Assembly (NCBI RefSeq): GCF_963678635.1
Contig: NC_087062.1
Span: forward strand, 74,456,349 to 74,520,348
Direction of reading: 5' to 3'
DNA: 64,000 nucleotides
From: Symsagittifera roscoffensis
Lineage: Eukaryota; Xenacoelomorpha; Acoela; Convolutidae
The notes beneath the pieces are model-generated. The model did no database searches. It was not told where the DNA came from and saw only the letters and a list, made by a program, of their open reading frames with translations. Of the stretch, positions 10,743 to 23,400 are shown piece by piece (within the stretch, counting starts at the first letter, position 1; the number at the start of each line of letters is the position of its first letter). The position numbers and the translations under genes are program-made.

Positions 10743-12617
10743 TTATCTATCTATGTCTATCTATCTATATCTATACTATATTTAAATGGAGTGACAGCTA
10801 TCTCCCATGTTTAAGCATAATAATTTTGCATGTTTAACGAACGATTTTTTTCATGTTTAAGCTATATCATATATTGCAATGCTTTAGAAAGTTTTCCAAT
10901 TTGTTTTTCGCAAAGTCATTAATTTTTCAGTATTTTTTTTCGAGGCCAAATTAAGTCTGTCTGTCTGTATACCTGCTTTTTAAATTAATTTGATTATGTC
11001 TGTCTACCCGTCGCTTAATTTTTTCAATTTTCATCTATTATCTGTCTATTATTTATTATCTATCTATCTATTATTTCTTTAAATGCGGGCTTCACTATCT
11101 CGCCATGTTTAAGCTTTTCCAACGTATTATTTTTGCATATTTAACAAATAAAGTTGTTCACGTTTAAGCTATATCGTATAATCTTCCAGTTTAATTTCAG
11201 TGTTTATTCGAAGTTTGAAATTAGCAACCCAATAGTAGGATATTGTCTATTAGTTCTTTGAATGCGGGCTTCACTATCTCGCCATGTTTAAGCTTTTCCA
11301 ACGTATTATTTTTGCATGTTTAACAAAAAAATTTGTTCACGTTTAAGCTATATCATAAATTGAAATGGTTGTTTTTTTTTCGATTTTCCAATTTAGTTTC
11401 AGTGTTTATTCCAAGTTTGAAGTTAGCAACCCAATAGTAGGATATTGTCAGAGGTTTCCCAGGTTTTGCGATTCTGGCCTCCAAATGTGAATAACCAAAT
11501 TTTTTTAGTTTACGAGATAGGCAATTTTCGAGGTTTTTTCAAAAAAATTATGTCTGCTCAAATCTTTGTAGTTTTCGAGATATGACGTTTTTTTTTGAAT
11601 TTTTTCAAATTTTTCAGAAAAATTAGATATAACAAATTTCACAAAACTTGAAGTTACCATCTCTGTAGTGAGCCGCCGTCAGGGTACTCTCAGGAGTTGT
11701 GAATTTCGCCGCCAATTATGACTGCTCAAATCCTTGTAGTTTTCGAGATATCATTTTTTTAAACGATTTTCTCAGAAATTTTCAAAAAAACTGAAATGTT
11801 AAAAAATTCCAAAACTTTGAAGATCTCAGTCCTGTTATTGGAATCTGTGAGGGTAATCTAAGGAGGTTGCGAATCTTGCCTCTGAATAGGACTGCTCAAA
11901 ATCTTGCAGTTTTCCAGATATGACGTTTTCTGTGATTTTTCAAAAAAATTTTCATGTTTTTTTTCCAAAGTTTGAAGTTCTTAACCTGTAGTTGATGGGC
12001 TGTCAGAGTAATCTCAGGGGTTGCAAATTTGGCCTTCTATTAAGAATGCCCAAATCAATTTTTTTCAGGATAAGATGATTTTTGTGATTTTTTTTTTTAG
12101 AAATTTTCAGAAAACTCAAATGACAAAATATTTCGTTAAAGTGAAATTCCCAACCCTGTAGTTGCGTGCTTTCAAAAACTGCGAATATTGCCATCAAAAA
12201 AGACTTTTCAAATTTTGATAGTGTTCGAAATTTGGTTTTTTTTTTTCGTTTTCAAAAAAAAATACCTCTTTTAGAAAACTCAAGGTGAAGTTTCTCAAAA
12301 TTTGAATTTCCCAACGGTGTAGTTGGGTACTGTAAGGGTACTCTCAGGAGTTGCAAATCTTGCGTCCAAATGCGACTGCTCAATTGCTCACAGTTCCCAG
12401 ATGTGAAATGCCTTAGTTCAATTTGATTTTTTTGAAGAACTTGTATAAAACTTCATAAAATTTTATCGTTCTTCAAAATTTGTATAAAAAACTTGAATAA
12501 AAAAATTTGTAAAATTTTTAATTACGAACCCTGTAATTGGGTGCTGTCAGAGTTAACTCAATGAATAGTTTTTGAGTTGTTGAAATTTTGAAGCACCGGA
12601 TGTGCGGTACTCGCTAG
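10743..12617 (+). mobile_element. Helitron-like element A, copy 2
   Basis: This is the counterpart of 2466-4339. The terminal hairpin (12593-12605) carries one change, GCACCGGATGTGC, which breaks one base pair. CTAG follows at 12614-12617 with the usual 8-nt spacing. It was duplicated with the host segment rather than inserted independently. Confidence 0.6.
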
Positions 12618-13871
12618 TTATATATTTAAATGCGGGTTTCACTATCTCACCATGTGTAACCTTTTTCAAAGTATTATTATTGCATGTTTAACGAAAGAAT
12701 TTTTGCAACTTTAAGCTATATCTGTAGTGGGGTGCCGTCAGGGTTCTCTCAGGGGTTGCAACTCTTGTCTCAAAATCTGACTGCTTAGATCTTTTTAATT
12801 ACCGACATAGGAAGTTTTTTAAGGTTTTTTAATTTATTTTTTCACAACTTAGATGCGTTAAAAACTTAACAAAAGTTGATATTACCAGTCCTTTAGTAGC
12901 AGGTTCTGTCAAGTTGCTCTCAGACATTGCAAATTTCCCTCCAAAAATGACTGCTGAAATCATTTAAGTTTCCAAGACATGACGTTTTTTCAATAATTCT
13001 TAAAAAGTTTTCAAAAATTTTGATTTGAAAGAATTATGCGAAATTTTGAATTCCTAACCCTAAAATGGGTGATCTCAAGGTACTTACAGAGGCTGCAATT
13101 TTTTTTGGACTGCTTAAATAATCTTTGTTTGCGAGATAGCCATTTTTTATGATTTTTCATACCTTTTCAAAAACTAAATCTTTTCAAAATTTAACAACGT
13201 TAGTTCACAAAGTTTTGATGGGATGCTGCTGAAGCATTCTCAGGAAGTTTTTATAGACCCCAAACATGACTGCCCAACGCTTTTAAATTTCCTAGGTATG
13301 AATTCTGATTAATTTTTCATGATTTTTGAAAAAAAATTGACTTTTAAGTTCCAAATTTTTTTCTAAATTTGAAATTGTCCACGCATTCGTGGAGTGAAGT
13401 CAGGTTACTACCATCACTTACAGATTTGGCCTACACCCCAATTTTATAGCTCGAATTGTTCACTTTGCTGAAATTGAGGTTTTTTGTCTGATTTTTCAAA
13501 AGTTTTCATTGAACTATCATTTAAACTAAGAAAAAAGTCTGCTGTTTTAAATAAAAAAGAACTAAGTTCAACAAATGTCTCATTCATGAATTCAGTGATT
13601 TTGCCAATGAATTTGTTAAATATGGGGAGTTTATTTGAATGCTATCAGCTATTCTGAAATCCAGTATTTGAAACCCAGTAGCTTCAGAGATTTGACCACT
13701 TTAGTTTATAAACATTTCATTTAGAATTTTTTTGTTCATTTTTTTTAAAACGCGCCCGTCTCTTCTTATGATTGCATTCCTTTAGTTGTTTTTTTTTTCA
13801 TTTATTTTGTATACAAGCTGTTTTCACGTTAAATGCCCTATTTGAAGCACCGGAGGTGCGTTACAAGCTGG
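12618..13871 (+). mobile_element. Helitron-like element B, copy 2
   Basis: This is the counterpart of 4340-5597. It ends with the hairpin at 13847-13859 and CTGG at 13868-13871 followed by T. It lies 92 bp upstream of the PUF60 start codon. Confidence 0.6.
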
Positions 13872-13963
13872 TATACTTGATTTCATGCCAACGCTAATCC
13901 TTGCTTAATCGTATGAAGAAAAATTTTTCGACCAAAACGACCTACTGTTAGTTTTCAGAAGAA

Positions 13964-14468
13964 ATGGATCTGGCAAGTTTGTCATCACACATTAGCCAAC
14001 AACGTCAGAATGTGGAGTTAGAGAAAGCAAAACAATCGGTTACAGTTAAAACGGGCGTTTACTATGATACAAGTGGACAACGTCATACCACTAATGACCC
14101 TGGCATTCATTTTACGGAAGCCGATCAAGTTATTTTGCAGCTGGCTCAAACTGGCAAAGCAATACCCGGCTCTGGTGTTTTAGAACGTAAACCTCTCAGT
14201 GAATCACAGAAAACAGCCCTTTACAAAGCAAAAAAGTATGCAATTGAATTGAGTTTGAAAAATGTTATTATGAAACAGAGCATGGTTCATCAACAACAAC
14301 GTGTTCAGAGTCTGCAACTCGCCGCAAACAAGGAGAGAGCCATGAGTCTCATGTGTCGAATCTACATTGGATCAGTCTACTATGAGGCAAACGAAGATGC
14401 AGTGTCTGGGATGTTCTCACCGTTTGGACCTCTTAAAAGTGTCTGCATGACTTGGGATAATGTTACAG
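13964..14468 (+). CDS. PUF60: PUF60 exon 1 (coding), copy 2
   Basis: It encodes residues 1-168 and the first base of codon 169. It covers the N-terminal region and the first half of RRM1. The donor is ACAG|GTATAA. Confidence 0.9.
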
Positions 14469-17400
14469 GTATAAATCTCTGAACTTGTTTTCACTGGAAG
14501 TCTATCTTCTATAAATCAACTAGCCGTTTTAAACGGCGTTTCATTGCTACTATTATTTGTGCAGACTTTACCAATGTAGATTTAACACTACATAAACTGT
14601 CTATTCGAGCGGTCTTAATTGTCCTGTAAAATCAATGAGTATGATTGAAATAAGTACAGCAAGCATTAGTTATTCGAAATGAGTTACATAGAAGCCCTTT
14701 TAGTCGTGATTTGAGCTGCATCTTTTGCTTTGGACGGTTCCGATTCCTGAGTGAATGATTGCGACTGGAAATATTAGTCATATATATAGATCAACTGATT
14801 ATTGTCATTCAATTCCACGCGAAATTCCTCAGAGAAAAACGAAAAGATAAAGGTTAACAAATTTGGCTGCTACTATAACATTCTATCCTACTTGCAAATC
14901 ATCAGTCTATTCTTGTTGTGAAGAGACTTTAATTGCCTCAGTTTAGACCTACTTATGGACGAAGTTTTTTTTGGAATAATTTAATATTTAATTATGTTTT
15001 GTTTTTATTAGGTAGACATAAAGGTTTCTGTTTCCTTGAGTATGACATACCCGAAGCAGCACAACTCGCTCTTGAGCAGATGAACAATGCAATGTTGGGA
15101 GGGAGAACAATTAAGGTGGGCCGACCTTCCAATATGCCACAAGCTATGCCGATCATCGAGCAAATCATTGAGGAGTCTAAAAACTATAGCCGAATCTTCG
15201 TTTCCTCACTGCATCCCGCTCTGAATGAAAACGACGTCAGAAGTGTATTCGAGAGCTTCGGAAATATTGTGAATATAAATATGCCTCGAAAACTAGACGA
15301 AGATCACTGTCCGCATAAAGGATACGCCTTCATAGAGTACGACTCACATAAAGCATGCAATGACGCCATAGCAGGGATGAACATGTTCGATTTAGGAGGT
15401 CAATTGCTTAGAGTCGGTAAGGCGATTACTCCTCCGGACCCCCTACTGAGCTTCCTTGGCCCTGCAATTTTGACACCCGATGAGCAGTTGGCCCAGTCTA
15501 TTAAAACTGCTCGTCAGGCCGCAGCTAACTATTGCGGTATTTCAGAAGCATTGCAAAGCCAACAATTTACAGTCATAGCTCAGGAATGTCTCGACGAAGT
15601 AGGAGTTGATCTTTCGGATCTGAACGACCTGGTTCCTCCAGGAATGTCCTTGAAGGTCATCAAGCAGCAAGAAAGAATGAAGGAAGAACAAGATATGGTT
15701 CCTGAGGTGGATACTGATGCTCTGCAGGACTTCGTGGTTCCTGACTTGACGACTGGCAACACCATTAACTACGGTTTGTCAATCTATCTATCTATACTAT
15801 ATTTAAATGTGAGTGACAGCTATCTCCCATGTTTAAGCCTAATAATTTTGCATGTTTAACGAAAGAATTTTTTCATCATATATAGCATATATTGCAATGC
15901 TTAAGAAAATTTTTCATTTAGTTTTTCACAAGGTCATTAATTTGTCAGTATTTGTTTTCGAGGCGAAATTAAGTCTGTCTGTCTGTATACCTGCTTTTTA
16001 AATTAATTTGATAATGTCTGTCTACCCGTCGCCTAATTTTTGAACTTCCATCTATTATCTATCTATCTATTATATATTTAAATGCGGGCTTCACTATCTC
16101 GCCATGTTTAAGCTTTTTCAACGTATTATTTTAGCATGTGTTGCAACCCCCAGGGTAATATGGGGGGTTGCGAATCTTGCCTCAAATTCCCACTTCTCAA
16201 GTCGTTGTAGTTTTCGAGATATGACGTTTTTTATGATTTTTTCAAAAATTTAGATTTTAAAAAAATCCAAAAAGTTGAATTTCAAGCCTGTAGTTGGATA
16301 TTGTGAGAGTACTTTCTGGGGTTGCGAAGTTTGCCTTTGATTATGGCTATTCCAATCGTTGTAGTTTTCGAGATATGACGTTTTTTTTGGATTTTTTCAA
16401 AATTTTTCAGAAAAATTAGATCAAACAAAAATTTCACAAAACTTGAAATTACCATCTCTGTAGTGAGGCTCTGTCTGGGTACTCTCAGGAGTTAGGATTT
16501 TTGCCTCCCATTAGGACTGTGAATTTTGCCTCCAAATAGGACTGCTCAAAATCTTGCAGTTTTCGAGATATGACCTTTTTTGTGATTTAAAAAATATTTC
16601 ATGAAAATTAATTTAATTTTTTTTGAAAGTTCGAAATTCCTAAGCTGTAGTTGGGGGGGGGGGGCTGTCAGAGTAATCTCAGGGGTCGTAAATTTGACCT
16701 CCAATTAAGAATACCCAAATCATTTTTGTATAAGAGATACGACGATTTTAGTGATTGTTTTTTTAAATTTTCGGAAAACTCAAAATTACAAAATAATTTG
16801 TTATTGTTACAGTAAAATTCCCAGCCCTGTAGTTGTGTACTTTCAAAGATTGCGAATTTTGCCATCAAAGAGAATTGCTCAAACTTTGGTAGTTTTCGAG
16901 TTGTGATTTTTTTCTGGTTTTCAATAAGGTGAAGTTTCTCAAAATTTGAATTGCCCAACATTGTGGTTGGGCACTGTAAGAGTATTCTCAGGAGTTGCAA
17001 ATCTTGCGTCTAAATGGGACTGCTCAATTGCTTTCAGTTTTCCAGATGTGACGTTTCTTAATACATTATATACTTAGATATAAAAATGTCACAAATTTTA
17101 ATGGTTTTTTCAAAATTTGAATTAAAAAATCGAACTAAAAATTTTACAAAATTTGAAGTTACTCTCAGGAGTTGTAAATCTTGCGTCCAAATGCGACTGC
17201 TCAAGTCATTTTAAATTTTTCGAAGAATTTGTATAAATTTTACCAAAGTTTTATGGTTCTTCAAAATTTGTATAAAAAACTTGAATAAAGAACTTTGCAA
17301 AATTTTTAATTACGAATCCTGTAATTGGGTGCTGTCAGATTACACTCAAAGAACAGTATTTTTTTGAGTTGTTGAAAATTCGAAGCACCGGAGGTGCGGT

Positions 17401-20400
17401 ACACGCTAGTTGAATATTAGTTTTTGCTGCACACTCAATTACTTTTTGCTCCTATTAATCATGAACACATATAAATAAGAAGTTTAAATAGCACGGTTTC
17501 AAACGAAACTGGGATGTAAGCAGAACTTGCATCTGTAAGCAGAACCTCTATTGTAAGCGGATGTAACCAGAACCTCTACTAATTTCGATAAGAGTTTTCT
17601 GTAAAGACTGAAGCGGCTTTAAGATAATTTTATGTGATGATATCTGAAATTAAATTGTTTGCAATTTCAGTTGATCCAAATTTTCGTATTCGTGGTTGCT
17701 AGGCCACAGCTTTTGAATCATGTTAGTAGTAAGTTAAAAAAGCAACTTTTATCTGACGTATCCAGCGTTTTAAGGCTGTTATTCAAATAATTGCCTAATA
17801 AGTTCATTTTATGGCGATTCAATTCCTTGTTTTTTAGGGGAAACAGTTGTTCCCGTAATCACTGTACCTACACCTTCCGATCAGGCTCCTGATCCACAAC
17901 AACCAATGCAGCAATACATTCCGCCTAAACAGGAGCTGATTCAGAAACAGCCTGAGCCGCAGCCAGAAATGGAAGCTGAGTTTTCGACGTCACTCAGTGC
18001 CCAGGAGGAGATAAGTATTTCGGGAGGGGGAGCCAGACAGCGGTTGATGCAGAAGCTAATGCGTGAGACCAGATCGAGAACTATAGTGTTACGTAATATG
18101 GTGACTGTGGATGAGATAGATGAGTACCTGGAGGATGAGATTACAGAGGAGTGTTCTAAATATGGCAAGGTGTCCAAGGTGCTGATATATCAAGAACAAC
18201 AGGTATATATATATATATTTTTTTCAGTTTCAAAATCATTATGGCAAGCATTATCAAATCGAAATATAGACTTTTTCAGGCAAAGAATTAGCTCAACAAA
18301 ATCACTTGCATCATTTGTAAAGTGTTATAATCACTGACACCGATACAATGGTACTTCCAGTAATATTGGAACCTGATCTAAACTACATTTTATGATTGGA
18401 TAAATTAGATATTTTACCACTGTAAAGTATTTAATATTAACCAATCATGATCCATCTAACTAACAACCCACTTATTTGTAAGTGCTGAAATTACTTGTAA
18501 TTTCAGCACCAGAGAGATTTGAATTTAACTTAGAAATTAGTTGACTCTCCAAGCGAACTTCAGCAGCCGCAATAAACCAGTATACCCTAGATCTATTGAG
18601 CCTAGCAGAGACTAGTTAAACAACCTGAGACTAGATAGTATAAGAGTAAGATTAGGATCGGTATTAGACTAAGAAGTTGCACGAATCTATCCGGCCGAAA
18701 ATAAGATAGCGTGACGAGCAGACGGTGTACCCTATCCGAAATTACTCTATGAGTTAACCACCTCGGTTATAACTCATCTGGTGCAATAGGTCCCAGATAT
18801 TGAAACCCCTGACAAATTTGCAGACTCTGAACCATCTCCATCCAATAATTTTCAAACCAACTCCTCAGTTTTTTCAAAACCCCCTTTTCAACCAATCCCG
18901 CCAAATAACCCACTCCCATCGATTTCTACACCCTCTTATGCTTCACAAGTCACCCCAACCTACTCTTCATTTCATTCAGACCGATCATCCAATTCTCCAG
19001 ATACTCCCCAAATCTCCCAGGAACTAGATAATTTTATCACCCTACAACAACAACCCTTCCACCTTGAACATTCCACTATAAATCAGATTTCATCCACAAT
19101 AGAATCATCAAACCCACCTACCCCTACACCCTCTTCAGCTTATACCGCATCATTAGCACCATCCTCCACATCCACCGAGTCATCAAATAGCACTAATAGA
19201 GCTTATCGCACTTTTAAAAGAAAATTCCCGAACCATCCATTTCCAACAAAACCAGGAACAGCCCGTGAATATATTAATCATCCAAATCACACTAACACGA
19301 AAGATTTTTTAGCCATCACCCTACCTTCATTTCCACAGTATACTTTAAACACCCCTAACGACACTAACAACACACGCAGTTTTGTAGATGAACACGTTTT
19401 AATGCCTACACTTCAATGGACATCATATTATCATTTTACTAACCCCCTTTGCCTACCTTTATCTAATACTCACATCGATATAGAAAGAAATAAAGATATG
19501 CTATATCGACTCACCACACCATTATCACATAGACAATTTACTTATATAGGATATAAAAAGTCACTAAAAACATACACTGCACCCCGAGCTAACGAATACA
19601 CGCTAGAATATTACGATCACAACATCATCCGAACTAACCAAGACCAATTTTTAGATGATGACCGTTTCGCTAACCCACAAATCACAGAAAAATTTTTCAT
19701 CAAAACACCTTATGTATTTACACTCAATATATTTGATCGCAAATTCGACCACATCATTTCTGAAGCACTAACCGACACACAAGCTTACGAAAGTTTTAAA
19801 GAAAAATTTCAATTATTTTCACTAACCTTTCATTTCCTTGCACCACATGAAAGAGATTTGCACTGCTCACACGACATTATGTTACGCACTAAACAAACCC
19901 ACACATATACATATTATCGCTTCATACAAAATCACTTTGATCTACACACTCCATCAAGACAACCACACCACCGATTTCAATTTATTAACTCTAAGTACAC
20001 TTCACCATTTTTTCTTAACTTCACATATTGCATCAAAGATACTAACCTTCACGGTATTCTTCGCAATTATGATCCCATAACCCAAATGTATATTTTTTGT
20101 CCCATCACGAAGACCTTCAACGCAGAAGAATCCAGACCCTTCCTTATCCCACATGAATTTGTTCAACAAATAGAAATCCCCATATTAGAATTCATCCACA
20201 ACACTAAATATAACCACAAATTATATAAACTCATCCAAAACACACCTTATGATTTTGCAGTTGGCACTGAAGAAGTAAAAACCATTAAAGCACTTCAATT
20301 GCTTTGGCCACTGCTTCAAACTAAAAACATCATTCGCATATTAGCAAAGTTACTAACAAATTCCGACATAATCCACGACATCTTCCCCCACGGTTTTTTC

Positions 20401-23400
20401 CCCGACGACTAACAGGTAAGTATAAATTCTCATATTCTTAACTAATAAATTAAAATAAAACACTAACCATTCTTTATCCATGTTTTATTTAGATTTTTAG
20501 TCTTCATCTCACGATCATCTGCAAAATACACAAAAGAAAAATAAAAAATAGAAAACTTCTTCAAATTGTTCAAAACTGTAATAATCTTTTGCACCAGCTA
20601 AATTAAATAAAGTTCATACCAATGTAGTAATTTAATTTATAAATTATTTCCCTAAAAGCAGTAATTCTAATAATGATGAAAATTTGTAACTTAATTTTTC
20701 CCCAAAACTAGCAGTAAAATTGAAATTCTATGTAGCAAATTGATAAGACGAAAATGCAGTACTAACCTTTTGATATTTCCATTCACTCGCACAAAAATTC
20801 TATCCAAACTCGCACAGCTCGCCCACGAAGAATTGTTTAAATAATGAATTTCAGTTTCAAGCTTTCACACTCAACAACTCTAACACACGATAACAAGTTT
20901 CAAACTTTCCTTTAACCCGGTTGGAAAGGAATTATATACTAAACAAAACTAACCAACGCAGCTTACTAAACACCACAACACATAGAATAACAGCATGACT
21001 AAGAAAAGGAAACCAACGGTACCCAAACCGGATTAACCCAGTTTAAAACTGGATAATTTATTCTTTTGAAGACTATTATAAAGTCTAAGAAAGAAATAAT
21101 AAAACACAACAAAGTCGAAAGACAAACCCATACCAAAAACAATTTGATTTTTGAAAAAAGGACACAACCAACGAAATATAAGAAAAACCACAATAAACCC
21201 AACATAAAACGTTATCACACAACAGGACCCCTCACAGAAACCGCACGAAATCATACTCCCACTCCTGGCCTAACCCACCAGAGAGGACGTCCTGAGCATG
21301 CTCTATAGCCGGCCTAACCCACCGCGCTACATCCACGCTTTGTGACCACACTTCTATTTTTAATAAGAGGTACTCAAGGGTGAGTAACTCTTCAAAATAA
21401 CAGAACTAAAACAAAAAGCTTTTGTGAAAACAACTAACCAAAATTATAATTAAAACACCAAACTAATAAAATTTTTATAAAATGTAAATTATACCTTGCA
21501 GTATATAGATCAGCATACAACACCAAAGACGAACATCCAAAGACAAAATGACCCCACTACACTCGAAAAAGAATGGCCAACCACAATCAATATGCCGCCC
21601 ACAATCACAACTCAAAGGATTTAGAGTACGACTTGACTTCGCAGAAAAGGACTTCATTGAACTAGACCAATGACCACCTCGATGTTCAAGTATACGTACA
21701 GATCCGAGTAACCAGGCATCCCCTCCACGCACAATCTCCACGCCATTCCCAGACAAGGTCAACCCAAAAGAAGTTCTCTACATGGAACAGAAAAACCTGA
21801 CATAGCCAACCATTCTGAAATCAGATTTGAGTTTGTTGCGAAAACCCAGTCGTTGTCATGAGAAGACACAGCGATTGAACCTGGAACTTCTCTGACAAGA
21901 GAACCCAGAAGAATTATGATGTTCGCCAAAAACCAACGTCCATCATCCATCCTTTGAATTGCAGAAAGACTATTCTAAAAAACTCTGTAAAACCCGGATG
22001 GGTGGAACCTGATCTAAACTACATTTTATGATTGGATAAATTAGATATTTTACCACTGTAAAGTATTTAATATTAACCAATCATGATCCATCTAACTAAC
22101 AACCCACTTATTTGTAAGTGCTGAAATTACTTGTAATTTCAGCACCAGAGAGATTTGAATTTAACTTAGAAATTAGTTGACTCTCCAAGCGAACTTCAGC
22201 AGCCGCAATAAACCAGTATACCCTAGATCTATTGAGCCTAGCAGAGACTAGTTAAACAACCTGAGACTAGATAGTATAAGAGTAAGATTAGGATCGGTAT
22301 TAGACTAAGAACTTGCACGAATCTATCCGGCCGAAAATAAGATAGCGTGACGAGCAGACGGTGTACCCTATCCGAAATTACTCTATGAGTTAACCACCTC
22401 GGTTATAACTCAATATAATCACTTCTGACATGCTCTATATTTTTTGAAAACTCGATTTTAACTTCTGCCCACTTGTAACTATTGGTAAATGCTATATCAA
22501 GAGTTCTAACCAATCTATGTATTATTACACTAGTGAAGTTTAATGAGCATACTTAAATAGTGCGACTATTCTTTTTTCCAACATAAGTCGCAAATATTGG
22601 TGGCACGCACGTCTACGATTTTTTGTTAGCATGTGCGTTGACATTCGATTAGTAAAAGGTTAACACCGTTGATGCATTTTTAAATCATCAAATGAACCGA
22701 AAAAAGCGATTTAATATAAACAACAATGATAAAAAAATTTCAACCCAATATTTTTCGCAATTTTTTGAAATTCACATTTTTTACCTCAATTTGGCTTGTT
22801 GCTTTCTAATTTCTTACATGCAAAGTTATGGTGAATGCCTGCAGTTTGTTATATTACAAATAATTACATGCAAAATTGCGTCTATTCGTATTTGCTGCCA
22901 CTTTTGCTGCATCGCATTGGCAATTAATTAGCAAATGTAGCTGCTTCGTTTGTGACTAGTGTTTGCTAATTGCTAAGCGTTCGTGGCCGAGAGGGCAGAG
23001 TGTGAGACCCCAATTGTCGAGATCGCAGGTTCGAAGCCAATACGTAGCAAAGTTATATTAATTCGAGGCTAATTTCTATTTTTTTTATTTTACTTTATAA
23101 AGCTGCCATTTTGTGTTCTGGCTAGTGTTTGCGACGCGCAGCTTTGAGCTTTGCCTCTGTGTTGTAGTTATTGTGTATCGAGTTTCGATATAGTTTTTTG
23201 CTGATGTCGAGTTTTTTCCTTCTAAATTTGTTTGTTCAAAATTTTCAGTAGACTTGTATCGTATTCGGAGTCGGCTTAATTTCTGTTGCCTTATTCACCT
23301 GTTCTGTTTCGGTATTATTTTTGAGACCGATAAGACAATAATTTTTTTAATTTAATTAAACTGAAATAATACTAACCATGAAAAAGAATTGTTTGTTCTT

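Larger units (their letters stand above)
9373..17665 (+). repeat. Tandem segmental duplication, unit 2
   Basis: This is the second copy of the segment at 1095-9372, in direct tandem. Homology ends near 17665, where unit 2 continues into unique intron sequence leading to exon 3, while unit 1 runs into unit 2. Indels of a few bases in homopolymers and a roughly 20-bp length difference in element C are the main divergence. Confidence 0.9.
18367..22412 (+). mobile_element. Young LTR retroelement with one unrecognised ORF
   Basis: Two 410-bp direct repeats differ at a single site that I could find, near 18691/22325 (G versus C). Both begin TGGAACC and end AACTCA, so they are TG...CA termini. The 4-bp sequence ATAT flanks both sides (18363-18366 and 22413-22416), a target-site duplication. 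A possible primer-binding site starts 2 bp inside. The interior is 3,226 bp and unusually A/C-rich on the + strand, unlike its T-rich host. I find no reverse transcriptase, integrase, protease or zinc knuckle in it, so it must be mobilised in trans. It sits in sense orientation in PUF60 intron 3. A 4-bp duplication and TG/CA ends fit the Ty3/gypsy class, but without pol the class is inference. Confidence 0.88.

Noticed and set aside
18800-19027. 75-codon ORF at the start of the LTR element interior
   Set aside because: It overlaps the longer orphan frame, which has the more protein-like composition and continues to 20412.
21475-21950. Two minus-strand ORFs in the LTR element
   Set aside because: They are short and overlap SINE-like sequence; I could not support them as genes.
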